Of a DNA stretch of 64,000 nt, positions 35,709-49,260 are shown piece after piece. Origin of the DNA: Lateolabrax maculatus. Taxonomy: Eukaryota > Chordata > Actinopteri > Acropomatiformes > Lateolabracidae. A program made the position numbers and the translations under genes. Each line of letters opens with the position of its first letter. The stretch's first letter is position 1. The notes beneath the pieces were generated by a model. The model did not search any database. It was not told the DNA's origin and was given only the letters and a program-made list of their open reading frames with translations. The stretch covers positions 28,090,001 to 28,154,000 of the forward strand of contig CM062217.1 in assembly GCA_031216445.1 (NCBI GenBank). Reading direction: 5' to 3'.

Positions 35709-37060
35709 ACCAGTAAAGAGCCATCAGCTGTCAGATAGCACTTTGTAAATTATGCAGCAGTTAATGTTCTCCTGTTATCAGAGAAAGTTTTATGCTTTCA
35801 TGCAACTGAGCTGGCTTGTTTATGATCTCAAAAAAAAAAAAAATTCTATTAAAGTGTACCATGTTATGCTAGTATGCTAATGGTGGAAATAGCGCCACCT
35901 TGTGTTGCAAAGAGTTGTTAGATAATGTTGTCAGAAAGGAACCTAGCAAGGTTGACCTGTTTACATTTGTGTTTTGGGAAAACTTTTAATTATAGTAGTT
36001 ATAATGTAGTACAAATACAAAACCCAAGGAGTGATGTTTTTCTGTGTTGGTTTAAACCTTGGACTGATGCTCGCTTTGGGACACAAAAGCATTTGTTGTA
36101 CTTTCAGTTTTGATCAGAAATGCAATGATTTTGCATGCACTGAAGTCCTGTAATTATCAGGTGTTTACCTGTTTAATATTGTGAGACTGTTACATGCATA
36201 GAATTAGCTCACAAAAATGTGGTTTTATTTTTGCCATGTCCATGTCATGTTCTACAGTCAAATCAAACCACAAGTTTGTTGTTTAGCTGCTGTTTTGTAC
36301 TTGAATGTACAAGAAAGTGATACTTGGGAACAGAACACTTGAGGCTGAATAATAGATTTAATGCATATTGTTATTACAATAGCCTAACAGACATAGATCA
36401 CACTATGAGCAATTTTACAACTAGCTTTAAAATACATTAAATATGACAAGAGGATAGAGAACAGTCATTTTATTGTTTATTGTAAGGTTATTACATGAGT
36501 GATAAAACACACATTTTATATTGGAGAATTGGAATCAAAAGTAACAATATCGAACATTTATTGTTCAGTCTAGATCTGTCAGTGATGCAATTATTTTTTT
36601 AATAAATGTTGTAATGCAGCTGAACAAACCCAGTGAGTGTTCTTTTAAAGTATATGTTTGTGGTGTTTTTCCCTTTATTAGGTAATAACAGCTAAAATAG
36701 ATAAGAAATGGGAGAAGGACAAGGACCCATTCAAGGAAATTGGTTTGTTTAATTTAACTGAACTGAAATGAACTGAAAAAAAATGAGTGAGTAGTAAGTA
36801 GTAGGTATCATAATTCTAAGTGGGGTTAAATTTGTATCAAGCAGTCCACACAAAATGAAAAAATTAAGTTAACACTAAGCATGGCTATTAAGTTACATGA
36901 ACTTTTTTTTTTTTTTTTTTAGTTGTACTACTTGATTTGGTACTGCACACTTAAAATAAACAAGCTTTTCTAACTCACTATTTTTAAGATTACTTTGCTT
37001 AATTTGCAACGAGTTTGCATACTTTTTTTAAGTAAGGTCAACTAATTAGATTTTACAGTG

Positions 37061-37422
37061 AGTATACGTACACACGTCTCCCGCAGAGCTATGTTGAAAG
37101 TCCCTCAATATTCAGTCGAGTATTGGCTAATGACCTGCAACACCTAGACGTGTCCAGTACAGTACTACAATATGTAGATGATCTCTTGATATGTAGCACC
37201 TCCAAAGCTCAATGTGCACAAGACTCAGTCTCAGCCCTGATGGCTTTAGAAAAGGGGGCTCACAAGGTGAGTAAAAATAAATTACAGTTTTGCCAGACAC
37301 AGGTTGAATACTTAGGTAGACAACTCTGTGGCACTAAATGAGCTATAGTGCCCTCACAAATTGAGGCAGTATCGAAAGCTCCCAAACCACAAACGGTGAG
37401 ACACATGTCGTCATTTCTGCCA
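37061..37422 (+). pseudogene. pol: ERV reverse transcriptase fragment with YVDD (start of long unit 2)
   Basis: YVDD at 37171-37182; shared TGA at 37339-37341. Confidence 0.85.
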
Positions 37423-38604
37423 TCTCAGCTTTACTAGAAGCCATACACCATCCAAAAGTGTTAGCCATCATTAAATGCGTAGCTCATCAAAAAACGAATT
37501 CCCTGATAGCTAAAGGCAACAACTTAGCAGATGAAGCCGCAAAACGCATAGCTACACCCACCTGTATAGGACCACTGCTAGTAGCTGGAGATTGTGAACC
37601 ACTAACAAACTTATATATATATATATGAGCTATATATATGTGCTGCTATATAATAGCAGCACAACATCAGGCAAGTCCATATGCACATTCTGTATGGGCA
37701 AAAAGGGGGGCAAGTATAATCACTGAAGAAGGTCCATCACATGGGCTATGGCGAAGTGCACATGGACATATTGTCCTCCCAACATCTTTGGTACAGGTTG
37801 CTACACGTAGTGCGCATGGTCAGGACCATTGCACAAGTGGGGAGGTGTTGAGACGCCTTCAAGCAGTCTGGTGGTCACCATTTTTCCGACCTGCGTTTGT
37901 AGCTGAGACAATAAAAAAAGACCTAAAAATGCTAGGAATCAAAAAGAAGTTCAGATGTGTGTATCACCCACAGTCACAGAGAGTAGTGGAAAGGGCAAAT
38001 GGCATGCTAAAAGCAAAACTTGCAAAAATTAGAGCAGACAGTCAGTATAAAATCAATTGGGTAGATGCATTGCCACTTGCTTTGATGGCTATACGAACAC
38101 TAACTAACACTAACACTAAGCTAAGAGACTAACACATCTAATACCACACGAGGCACTTACAGGGAGACCGATGCCGGTTCCCTTTTGTAGAGGGCCGTAT
38201 GCGAGCAATGTGAACGAGAACTAACATGCTACCTACGACACCTAACGCAAATACACAAAGCTGTGCTCCAACAGGTAAAAGCTGTGTCTGAGGACAGAGA
38301 CGCTGACATTCCAGAGCAGCTAAGGAAAGTTGAACCTGGAGACTGGGTCTACGTAAAGGTGTTCAAACGAAAGTGGGACCAACCAAGGTGAGAAGGACCC
38401 TTTAAGGTTATCCTAACTACCCCAACTGCGCTGAAAGTAGAGGGTAAGAAATGTTGGTTCCATTTAAACCATTGCTGCAGAGCGAGGGATCCAGGTGAGA
38501 CAGCAAGGGCACAGCACGATCCAGAAAGGGACGGTGAAGCCTCCCAACTGGAAGATAGACAGCTTCAAGATCCAAGGACAAAGATGATCACAGAGACTGG
38601 CTGA
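37423..38604 (+). pseudogene. pol: ERV RNase H and integrase, 3' end of pol (long form, copy c)
   Basis: Integrase opens near 37638 and the frame ends at 38132; pol closes at TGA 38602-38604. It differs from copies a and b by two lysine/alanine/glutamine-type changes just after the deleted core (gacc for gccc and aaaaag for aaacag near 37920-37945), so it is an older lineage than the a/b duplication. Confidence 0.82.
37611..37626 (+). repeat. (AT)n microsatellite, shortest form
   Basis: Only about eight uninterrupted AT units. Confidence 0.9.
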
Positions 38605-38854
38605 GAGGAGGAGTACCAGTAAACAACGTAATCACACTCACGTATATAAAGTCAGCTCAATACAATCAAACATTGACATTAGGACCAGAAGGCATAAAAA
38701 TAGACACGCATGTGGTTCACAGACAATGCCTAAAAGAAGGGACAGTGATGGTAGTGGTACAATGTTCACGAAATCAATGCACATAGATAAACCTACACCA
38801 AACCATGACAGCTGAAGAAGCAACCAAATTGACCCAAATTTAAGTAAAATGAGG

Positions 38855-39295
38855 TGTCTGAGCTGAGAGATGTCTCTCCCATGTGTGTCCAATGTTTAGA
38901 TACTTGTGTGGATCCAATGTTTAGATACTTGTGTGGGAAATGTTTAGATAAGCCTATGTCCAAGGTCTGGCTACTTTCATAGATGGGTGCCCCTTGGGGG
39001 TTGTTTTCCTAAAGTTCCAAAGAGATGAGATCAGTTTCAACCTGAACTATAGGTTCCACCTTCCCTTTCTGTAAAATAGCCATGTATGGTTATGAGGTTG
39101 GCTCTGAGCCTATCTTGTCACCACACATTAGCTATACCATGAGGCTTTAAAAGGTGTAGTTTGAGTGGAAAACGGGGGAGATTCACATTGGCTTCGGATC
39201 TTCTCACAGGCAATCCATGGTGCTTGTTTTGACGCTGTACTTTTTGTAATAAACCTTTTTATACAACTAAGTCGGTGTCAGCGGAGATTCCTTCA
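38855..39295 (+). mobile_element. ERV LTR, copy c
   Basis: Same 441-bp LTR as at 13197 with the same direct repeats, TATA-like box (39146-39152) and AATAAA (39248-39253). A private 4-bp deletion lies just upstream, near 38759. Confidence 0.72.
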
Positions 39296-39312
39296 TCATC
39301 ATCACATCATCG

Positions 39313-39935
39313 CTACAGAAGATACAACACAGCCAACCCGTCTCAGACAGCTAAGGTCGCAAAAGGAGGAAGCATTTAGGAGTGGAGACAGAAGCAGGTT
39401 CAAAGAGGCAAAGTACAGGTTTAGCAAGGAGGTGAGGGGAGCTAAACGACTGTATTCTGAGAAACTCCAACACCAGTTCTCAGCCAAGGACTCTGCTTCT
39501 GTCTGGAAGGGGCTCAGAGAGCTCACCCATTACAAACCCAGAGCCCCCCACTCTGCTAACGACTTGCGCCTGTCCAACAATCTGAACAAGTTCTACTGTC
39601 GTTTCGAAAGACAATGGGACAGTCCAGACACAATCCCCTGGGACTCCATCCACCAGCCCCAGGCCACCAGCTTCACCTCTCCCACCACTGCAGGGGCCTG
39701 GGCCTCTCCACAACTTCAAACCTCAGAGGCCCCCTTCCCGTCCACAGTGACACCTCTCTCAATCCTGGAGAGGGATGTTAACAGACAATACAAGAGACAG
39801 AACCTCCACAAAGCAGCCGGGCCAGACTCTGTCTCTCCATCCACCCTGAAGCACTGTGCTGACCAGCTGTCTCTGGTGTTCACAGATATCTTTAACACTT
39901 CACTGGAGATATCCCACATACCAGCCTGCTTCAAA
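39313..39935 (+). mobile_element. CR1/L2/Rex1-like LINE fragment, copy c
   Basis: Same fragment and same right end (…IPACFK) as at 13655 and 16241. Confidence 0.78.
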
Positions 39936-41002
39936 TGTTCCAGCAAGAGATACTGTAAGACTTAGAGCACACTGGCAGACGAAGAGAAAGACAAAAGACA
40001 CTCACATATGTGCAGCCTGCAGTATACTGGATCCAATGGCCAGCTGACTCAGAACTTGCACACCAATGGAGTGTGTGAAAAGCCTGGATACAGAAAGAAC
40101 TGCCCACAGCACAAGAACCACGACTGCCGCTGCACTGCACTCTGATGTATGATGAGACTCAGCAACATACTGACTACAAAGAATGCTGGACAGAGTTGAT
40201 TACAGGCAAAATATTATCTGTAATATGTCAAGACCTGTATGTTGGACCACAAGGACCAGCAGCAGCAGTTACTCTACCACCAGAACTACGTCCCTGGTTT
40301 CAAGTCACCAGCTCCGTCCCACATGCTACACTCCTGATAGCTAATGGACATGAATCACGTGACCTAGGACCGATGGTGAAGGCAGCACTACAAGTGACTG
40401 TATGGAAACCAACTCAGAACACGCATGTGCAGTCATCCTCCGATGGACAATATGTGAAAATATTTCTGCGAGCATATGACAAAGGAACAAGAGCCCAAGT
40501 GCTACTAAGTCAGAGATTCCCTACTCAACTGCCACTCTCAGAAGAACATAGTGTGCTACTACATCAGATACCACATGAGTTATGGTCACATCATAAAACA
40601 GATGTAGGGCTAGTTAGGTCAGCACAGCCAGTTCACATCAAAGCAAAAGAGGGCATTGTGTTGCCATACCAAAAACAATATCCCATGAAACCACACCAAA
40701 TAGCAGGTATAAGACCCACCATCAAGGGCTTGGTAGCAGCAGGTGTGTTAAAACCAACAAAAAGTCTGTGTAATACACCAACTTGTCCAATAAAACAAAA
40801 TAAACTCTAGTGACTATCGATTGGTGCATGATTTGTGCGCCATTAATTCCACTGTAGATGCAGAAGTACCTGTGGTTCCAGACCCACATACTTTGCTTTC
40901 TAATATCCCACATGACGCCTGTTGGTACACAGCATTTGTTAGTGTGCCATTACACCCAGATTCACAGTATCTGTTTGCTTTTACATATCAAGGACAGCAG
41001 TA
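39936..41002 (+). pseudogene. pol: ERV protease/RT N-terminal fragment, left of element D (long unit 2)
   Basis: Same as 16864-17930: frame to 40810, frameshift, second frame from 40821, motif A segment deleted, then element D at 41003. Shared lesions show the ERV was dead before the long unit was copied. It reads atg rather than ata just after the junction, inside D. Confidence 0.78.
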
Positions 41003-41180
41003 CACTGTAAATGCAAACATGGTATTTAATTAAAAATAGTAAATTGACTTAAATCATTTTTTATCAAATTGCTATTAACACTTACTTTTAGTAAGTTACT
41101 TGTAATTTGTGGTTGAAAAATCTCACCAGCTCAGTCTACTTGAACTGGATTAATTTAGAAAAAGTATGTTTTCGATAATT

Positions 41181-41509
41181 GTGCTTTTACAAGTACATTT
41201 ACTCAATACTGCACTTAAGTACAAAGTACTTTAAGTACTTTACTTTTTTTTTCATATTACTGTCTACTTTTACTCCACTACATTTCAGAGGGAAATATTG
41301 TACTTTTTACATCACTGCATATGTAATAATACATACGCGATATATAATAATAATCAGTAGTATGCTACTTTTAATTTTAATATTTTAAGTATTTCTTTTT
41401 GTGGTTATATGTTTTTTACTTAATTGAAATTTTCACTGCAGGAGCTGTATTGTAAAAGAGTAGTTTCACGGAGTTGTATTAGTACTTTTGCTTCGATTTG
41501 AAAACTTCG
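41181..41509 (+). mobile_element. Diverged MITE-like repeat nested in D copy 6
   Basis: Counterpart of 18109-18437 with one or two substitutions (ttgtatt for tggtatt near 41474). Confidence 0.6.
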
Positions 41510-41511
41510 CC

Positions 41512-41679
41512 GGCTTTTTTTTTTTTTTTCCCGACCTGTGGGCATGCGCAACTCCGTCCTCTCTACGCCTGACGGTATGTCAACAACACACCCGCAACGG
41601 ACGAGGAGCTGGACCTAATCCCTGCAACAGCACTCGTTAAGGTTATTTTCAGCATTCTTGTGCTTGGCACACTCATTTG
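41512..41679 (+). promoter_or_regulatory. Promoter-like region and putative exon 1 (D copy 6)
   Basis: NRF1-like site at 41542-41551 and the catttg|gtgagt donor at 41680 are conserved with copy 3. Confidence 0.45.
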
Positions 41680-41786
41680 GTGAGTAATATTTTACCCTTG
41701 TTTAGACCGTTTTCTTTCTGTAAGTAAGCGCCATATTTTTCGTGCTTGCTAGTAATGATGTGTGTTGTAATGTCAGCTAACGCTGC

Positions 41787-41808
41787 CTCAGAGCTATATA
41801 GCTCTGAG
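41787..41808. repeat. 22-bp perfect palindrome (D copy 6)
   Basis: Same palindrome as 18716-18737, unchanged. Confidence 0.85.
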
Positions 41809-42199
41809 CTAGCTGAACTATATTATGGACATAACGTGTCTTACTTTTGTCACGTTAAAGTTGAGGAGAAACTTTAGTGTAGCGGTCGCGGGCGTGCTCG
41901 TCACGTGCACGCGCACACCCGCTGTCGGAGTTGATTTTTTTTTCTGAGGCCAGTCATCTATGAGTACTCACTCACGATGAGAGACTGATCCCGGCGGTTT
42001 GTGAGTTTCCATGAGCAGGAGGGCATTCACATGGCAGAACATCAGAACAAGTCTGGATGTATCATTTTATTTTACGCTCGGCTGTTAAGTTAGGACTATG
42101 CTAACTTAATGTTATTTTATTTAACCCTCCTCACTTAACACTAGTCATATTTGTAGCTGTGTCGTTTCCATGGTTACCACGTTTAGCGCGCCCAATGAG

Positions 42200-42843
42200 C
42201 CGGTCACCCGCTCCACTCAGTGTGATCATTCTGCAGGATCAATGAACTGTCAGCGTGTTTAATCAATCATAACTCTGAATACTAAACTGATTTTCACGGG
42301 ATTGTTTAATGCAAACGTCACACATGTATATATAATATATATATATATATATTATATATACAGATATATAGGGAGAGAGAGATAGATAGATAGATATAGA
42401 TTTTCATTTTTTTTGATATATATGTAGATATACATATTCATTTTTTCTGAGATCTAACTTCTGTCTATTGTGTTTTATCTTATATTGATGTATAATGTTG
42501 TATTGTTTCTTCATTTTTCAACTTATTAAAATAGCTGAGTAGTACACAATCTGCTTCTGCTTCTCTATCATATATTAGTGTTTTTATATATATGTGTGTG
42601 TGTGTGTATTATATTATATCATACATAGCATATATCACATACCAGAATATTCTATTACCGTTATGCCTATTATGTATATTAAAATACGCCGAATCATGTG
42701 TCCGGTATCATGCCTACATGTATGACGTTTGCAGAAAAAAATCCCGTGAAAATCAGTTTAGTATTCAGAGTTATGATTAATTAAATGCATTGACACTTCA
42801 TTGTACCTGCAGACAGATTACACTGAGTGGAGCGGGTGACCGG
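42200..42843. repeat. Inverted-repeat structure with ~129-bp arms (D copy 6)
   Basis: Counterpart of 19129-19766. It is 6 bp longer because the atat and gt runs in the spacer differ. Confidence 0.8.
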
Positions 42844-42977
42844 TCCAAGATGGCGGCCCCACGTCTCGTCAGCGCCAATAGGCAGTAGCGGTCGATGCGG
42901 CGTCTACTCTTTATATGTCTATGCCGCACACTGTTTACTTGCGCAGTGCTTGTCTGATCACACGAGGAGTGCAGTGA
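42844..42977 (+). promoter_or_regulatory. Second promoter-like segment with YY1 consensus (D copy 6)
   Basis: aagatggcggc at 42847-42857, abutting the inverted repeat, followed by the same ccaat and tttata elements as in copy 3. Confidence 0.45.
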
Positions 42978-43239
42978 GAGCCCGCAGATCAGATTTGGGA
43001 CAGACAAAAGGGTCTCCCTGTCTGTCTTTTTATCATAGCCTGTTACCATTGCTGGCATACTCAGTGGCCTAAGTTATTCTTTAAGGTTATGTTGTCTAGA
43101 ATATGTACATTACAATAGTCTTTGTGGGTAATAGGCCTATGTTACAGTTTTCACTTGTACTGGAAACAAGATGTTTATGAGTTGTGGTGAGCTTTGGTTG
43201 TGTTAAATTGTTGTATTCTTCTTAACTGTCCCCTTCCAG

Positions 43240-43286
43240 GCTCAGGCAGATGGTGATCAATCCACAGTTCCCTTGATACCACATAA
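43240..43286 (+). other. Putative non-coding exon 2 (D copy 6)
   Basis: The acceptor here reads cccttccag, closer to consensus than the cccttcaag of copy 3. Same 47-nt exon and gtgagt donor. Confidence 0.45.
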
Positions 43287-43510
43287 GTGAGTCATTTACC
43301 ATTTACCGTTTGTACTGCTGTGTTCATTTGGTAGCTGTTCTTGTCTTAAAGAAGTTAAATGATTAAAAGCTTGATAATTAGATAGATTTTTGCAAGGATT
43401 TAGTTTTTTTCTGTTGCTCTGGTATTTCAAGTCTGATACTGCATGTTAGTGTTTTTGTTTTTTGTTTCTATTTTGCCGGGCTTGATGCTAAAATGATCTT
43501 TTCTTTTCAG

Positions 43511-44745
43511 ATTTTTCAAGAAGACAAAAAACTTCCTATGCAGTGGTCGTGTAAGTACTGCACATTTTGCGCTGAAAAGAGGTGCTTCTTACTTAAGCAT
43601 TACCGCTTAAAACACGGGTGCCACACTCGAATATCACCACTACCGTGCCTTTATAAGGAGTGCCTGTGCACATTTAAATCTTTCAATGCACTCAAAGTCC
43701 ACTTATCAACATGGCACACTCAAAAGGACCTGGGGAACGTGGGTGAAACTGCTTTCCATTGTCAGCTGTGTGACTTTGTGGAGCCTTGCACTGGAGCTGA
43801 CTTTTTTACCCATTTACGAAGACATTTGAAGCTGAAGCAAAAGGTTTCCTGTCCATATCAAGGCTGTAGCTTTCAGAGCAATGTTTATTCAACCTTTAAT
43901 GCACATAAAAGCAAAGAACATCAAGACCACAATAAGATGGCATTCAAACCTGAAACTGTGTCACATAATGTACTTGAGGTACCTCCACCTAATATAAATA
44001 TTCAACCTGAGGATAGTGCCCCTGAAACTGATCAGGTTGAGTTTGAGGTTACTGAGCTCAATGAAGATGTGGGAGACTTGGAGAGTCAGTTGGAACATAA
44101 TGTAGCTGCTGTTTTTCTGAAAATGTCATCGATTCTTAACATCTCTGAAAATGCCCTGCAAGAAGTTATAGAGCAGATCAACCAAATTTATGTGCTTTCA
44201 CAGCCATTGTTACATACCTCGGTTGGAAAAATACTAAATCAACATTGTGGAGATGTTGAGGACTCTTAAGTGAGTGAGATAGCTAAAGTATTTACTGAGA
44301 ATAATGTATTCCTGAAATTCACTTCTACTAGGGGGTCATTGTCAACCACTAGCAAGCGAACATCATACATTTGAAAAGAATTCTCAGTGGTGACGCCTAT
44401 TGAGTTTGTCCTAAAAAATGACAGGCAGACAGTTGTGTATATCCCCATACTAAAAATGCTGCAGACATTACTAAACAATGGAGAAATTTTAGATAAGGCC
44501 ATGTCATCTGAGACAAATTTGTCACAAGGATACAGATCTCACAGGGATGGTTACCGGTTTAAAGACAATTCTCTCTTGACAGAGGAAGAATTCAGGATTG
44601 CTCTTTTCTTGTACATAGATGATTTTGAGGTGGCTAAGCCCTTGGGAACCTCCAGAAAGAAACACAAGCTGCCATCTACTGGGTACTTGGAAATCTACAC
44701 CCTAAATATCGCTCCTCTCTTCATTCCATTCAGCTTGCTCTACTC
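43511..44745 (+). pseudogene. C2H2 / transposase-like pseudogene, copy 6 (with upstream exons)
   Basis: Likely start 43538; TAA 44267-44269, TGA 44372-44374. The most divergent copy: L4S (43548), a silent change at 43570, and an isoleucine-to-threonine change at 43956, all private. Confidence 0.72.
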
Positions 44746-47036
44746 ATCATCGCTGAAGATGATATCAGGAAGTTGACTTTAAATGAGAGACCACAGTCTA
44801 TTGAAGAATTAAAAGTGCAACTGGTAGATAAACTGTCACTGCAGTATGACTTTAAACTGCAGTATGAAGATCAAGACTTCCATAATGCCCTCTGCAATTT
44901 GACTGAAATAACTGATTTACCTGAAAGAGCTACGCTCAAAATCATCCCTCTTGTGACTCTCCATTTAACCGCATTGTCATCACCCACCACAACATCAGAC
45001 ACTGAGTGCAGCACAGCAGACACTGAGATCCTGTCGACAGGAAGAGCATCACCATCGCTAAGACAACAGTGGCCAGATTTCTTTGACATACCCAATTTCT
45101 CAGTTGATGTTGACTATAGACTCAGACAGGCAGATCTTGCCTTTATGAAGGATGGAACACGTATGACTCTACCACGAGATATGAAGCATGACATACTAGA
45201 AAAGCTTGCTGAGACGATGTACAGTTTCAAGGCTTACCCTAAAGATGATGACTTCAGCAGTGTTGCAAAAGCACTAATTAGCAAACACCCCTGCCTCACT
45301 GAGCCTGGACCACACAGATGGTATGGCTGGAAAAACAGCCTTAAATTATCGCACAAAGCTTCAAAAAGCTGGATGTGAGGATGTAGCAATCAATGGAGGC
45401 AAAAGAAGTAAAGGCAACCCAGAAGGAGAATCCTCAAGCAAGAATATCAAACGGCCAAAAAGAGGTGAAGCAAACTACCTACCTAACTTACCTGAAGGAC
45501 ATGATGAAACAAGCCTTGAAAATGCCAGAAAGGTTCTCGTGGAAGAAATGAAGAAGAAACAACCCAATGGCACTCTCATCTCACAAATGATGGACCAATC
45601 ATTCCCACTACGCAGACAAGAAATTGTAGAAAAGGAACCTGCTGTACAGAACATTGTTGAACGATGGCCAGCACTCTTCACAGACAGGTAAACTATTTTT
45701 GTTCTCAACCAATAAAATAATGCCTATCAAAAAGAAATTCAAGGTGTGTGGCTAGAAATCCAAACACACTTGTTGGAATGTTAACACTTCTGCCATCTCT
45801 CCATCCCTACCCACCCCTCTCTCTACTTTTCAGGTGTTTGCTGAGTTCAACAGAATCGCAAGTAAGAATCTTGAGGGAGACTTCTTTGAGGCTCTGGACC
45901 AGTATACCCCACGTTTCATTGAACTTTTCAAAACAAGAAGGGGAACTGTTGGCCAGAAGCTCAGTGAGCTGATGCAGCACATGAGCTGGATGGTAAGTAG
46001 GTTAATTTTGCTTTTGATCTGTGTGATAGTTCATCAATCAAGTTCTAAATGAGATGATCCAGCCCAACCTATTCTATTTCCTGTCTGACTTGTGCTTGTG
46101 CCTTGCAAATTACTCTGTTAACTGGTCTTTTCTCTCTCTGTGTATCATTAGACACCAGACGTGACAGTACTTCGCTCTGTTGTCCTCAAAGGCATTCCTA
46201 TTTTACTTGGTGACGACTCCAGTGAATTCTTCAAGACATGCTCTGTAAGTACTTGCACATAAGAAAAAGTTTGGTCTGCATTAAAATAGAACTATATCTG
46301 TGCTGACATAGAAGATGTAATTTTATCTGCACAATATACAATATACATTTTGTACAGTGATTGATGTATTTTGTATGGCAATTCCTCCACAGCTAATCTG
46401 AGAGGTATTTAAACAGCCAGTAAATAAAAATGAAATTTGCCACATAAACGTTGTACACATTAATTAATTGTAAATCTAAGGAGCAGGAGTCCAGGCTGAA
46501 AAGTCAGTGTCACTGTTTAAGAATATATGGACCTTGTGGACCATAGCTTTAGTTTAATCATACCACATTTATTTTGTTGGTTATATTGTAACAATCCAGT
46601 GTGAACACATATTTAAAACCATATTCCCTAGCAAATGCTTTCAACATTAAAAATGAATGTTTAGAAGAGCATAAATTGCCATGCTGAAGAATGTGTGTGT
46701 GTGTCTTTGTAGGGTACAGCGAGAGACGAGGCCCTAGAATGCACTGTCGGTGTGCTGACAGTTGTCAGTGAAGATAATCCTCATGAGGGTCCAAGTTCAG
46801 TAGACCTCCAGCCCATCTCCACTGCCATCATTCTGGAGGGAGGTATCATCATGGATCATATAAAAAAACTTGCCTCAGGCAGTTTGTCTGTTATTTGGGC
46901 TTACATATGCTTTGCATTTGGATTACCCAAAATGCATGGCAAATACACTCAACTTCATTCAGACTGTGATGCTTGGACTGGGAAAGAAAACCTCCCACCA
47001 AAACTGTTAACTTTGAAGAACAGTCTACTGGGTTAG
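44746..47036 (+). pseudogene. SAMD3-like pseudogene, copy 6
   Basis: Exons end at or span 45687, 45834-45992, 46152-46244 and 46713-47036. No amino-acid difference from copy 1 seen. Confidence 0.7.
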
Positions 47037-48389
47037 ACCAGTAAAGAGCCATCAGCTGTCAGATAGCACTTTGTAAATTATGCAGCAGTTAATGTTCTCC
47101 TGTTATCAGAGAAAGTTTTATGCTTTCATGCAACTGAGCTGGCTTGTTTATGATCTCAAAAAAAAAAAAAATTCTATTAAAGTGTACCATGTTATGCTAG
47201 TATGCTAATGGTGGAAATAGCGCCACCTTGTGTTGCAAAGAGTTGTTAGATAATGTTGTCAGAAAGGAACCTAGCAAGGTTGACCTGTTTACATTTGTGT
47301 TTTGGGAAAACTTTTAATTATAGTAGTTATAATGTAGTACAAATACAAAACCCAAGGAGTGATGTTTTTCTGTGTTGGTTTAAACCTTGGACTGATGCTC
47401 GCTTTGGGACACAAAAGCATTTGTTGTACTTTCAGTTTTGATCAGAAATGCAATGATTTTGCATGCACTGAAGTCCTGTAATTATCAGGTGTTTACCTGT
47501 TTAATATTGTGAGACTGTTACATGCATAGAATTAGCTCACAAAAATGTGGTTTTATTTTTGCCATGTCCATGTCATGTTCTACAGTCAAATCAAACCACA
47601 AGTTTGTTGTTTAGCTGCTGTTTTGTACTTGAATGTACAAGAAAGTGATACTTGGGAACAGAACACTTGAGGCTGAATAATAGATTTAATGCATATTGTT
47701 ATTACAATAGCCTAACAGACATAGATCACACTATGAGCAATTTTACAACTAGCTTTAAAATACATTAAATATGACAAGAGGATAGAGAACAGTAATTTTA
47801 TTGTTTATTGTAAGGTTATTACATGAGTGATAAAACACACATTTTATATTGGAGAATTGGAATCAAAAGTAACAATATCGAACATTTATTGTTCAGTCTA
47901 GATCTGTCAGTGATGCAATTATTTTTTTAATAAATGTTGTAATGCAGCTGAACAAACCCAGTGAGTGTTCTTTTAAAGTATATGTTTGTGGTGTTTTTCC
48001 CTTTATTAGGTAATAACAGCTAAAATAGATAAGAAATGGGAGAAGGACAAGGACCCATTCAAGGAAATTGGTTTGTTTAATTTAACTGAACTGAAATGAA
48101 CTGAAAAAAAATGAGTGAGTAGTAAGTAGTAGGTATCATAATTCTAAGTGGGGTTAAATTTGTATCAAGCAGTCCACACAAAATGAAAAAATTAAGTTAA
48201 CACTAAGCATGGCTATTAAGTTACATGAACTTTTTTTTTTTTTTTTTTTAGTTGTACTACTTGATTTGGTACTGCACACTTAAAATAAACAAGCTTTTCT
48301 AACTCACTATTTTTAAGATTACTTTGCTTAATTTGCAACGAGTTTGCATACTTTTTTTAAGTAAGGTCAACTAATTAGATTTTACAGTG

Positions 48390-48751
48390 AGTATACGTAC
48401 ACACGTCTCCCGCAGAGCTATGTTGAAAGTCCCTCAATATTCAGTCGAGTATTGGCTAATGACCTGCAACACCTAGACGTGTCCAGTACAGTACTACAAT
48501 ATGTAGATGATCTCTTGATATGTAGCACCTCCAAAGCTCAATGTGCACAAGACTCAGTCTCAGCCCTGATGGCTTGAGAAAAGGGGGCTCACAAGGTGAG
48601 TAAAAATAAATTACAGTTTTGCCAGACACAGGTTGAATACTTAGGTAGACAACTCTGTGGCACTAAATGAGCTATAGTGCCCTCACAAATTGAGGCAGTA
48701 TCGAAAGCTCCCAAACCACAAACGGTGAGACACATGTCGTCATTTCTGCCA
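48390..48751 (+). pseudogene. pol: ERV reverse transcriptase fragment with YVDD (after D copy 6)
   Basis: YVDD at 48500-48511. A private TTA-to-TGA change at 48575-48577 adds a stop ahead of the shared TGA (48668-48670). Confidence 0.85.
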
Positions 48752-49260
48752 TCTCAGCTTTACTAGAAGCCATACACCATCCAAAAGTGTTAGCCATCAT
48801 TAAATGCGTAGCTCATCAAAAAACGAATTCCCTGATAGCTAAAGGCAACAACTTAGCAGATGAAGCCGCAAAACGCATAGCTACACCCACCTGTATAGGA
48901 CCACTGCTAGTAGCTGGAGATTGTGAACCACTGACAAACTTATATATATATGATATATATATATATATATATATGAGCTATATATATGTGCTGCTATGTA
49001 ATAGCAGCACAACATCAGGCAAGTCCATATGCACATTCTGTATGGGCAAAAAGGGGGGCAAGTATAATCACTGAAGAAGGTCCATCACATGGGCTATGGC
49101 GAAGTGCACATGGACATATTGTCCTCCCAACATCTTTGGTACAGGTTGCTACACGTAGTGCGCATGGTCAGGACCATTGCACAAGTGGGGAGGTGTTGAG
49201 ACGCCTTCAAGCAGTCTGGTGGTCACCATTTTTCCGACCTGCGTTTGTAGCTGAGACAAT
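48752..49260 (+). pseudogene. pol: ERV RNase H and integrase N-terminal fragments (short unit)
   Basis: As at 5860-6366; integrase opens near 48986. Confidence 0.82.
48940..48974 (+). repeat. (AT)n microsatellite with GAT interruption
   Basis: Interrupted form. Confidence 0.95.

Larger units (their letters stand above)
32063..37060 (+). mobile_element. Element D copy 5, 5'-truncated (short-unit form)
   Basis: 4998 bp. It combines variants found separately in copy 3 (valine at 33122) and copy 4 (c at 34038), so it looks like a recombinant. Confidence 0.75.
41003..48389 (+). mobile_element. Element D copy 6, complete (in long unit 2)
   Basis: 7387 bp, with cactgtaaa/tttacagtg ends and agta at 40999-41002 and 48390-48393. 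The 5-bp difference from copy 3 comes from simple-sequence runs and small indels in the 5' region and T-tract. Confidence 0.78.
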
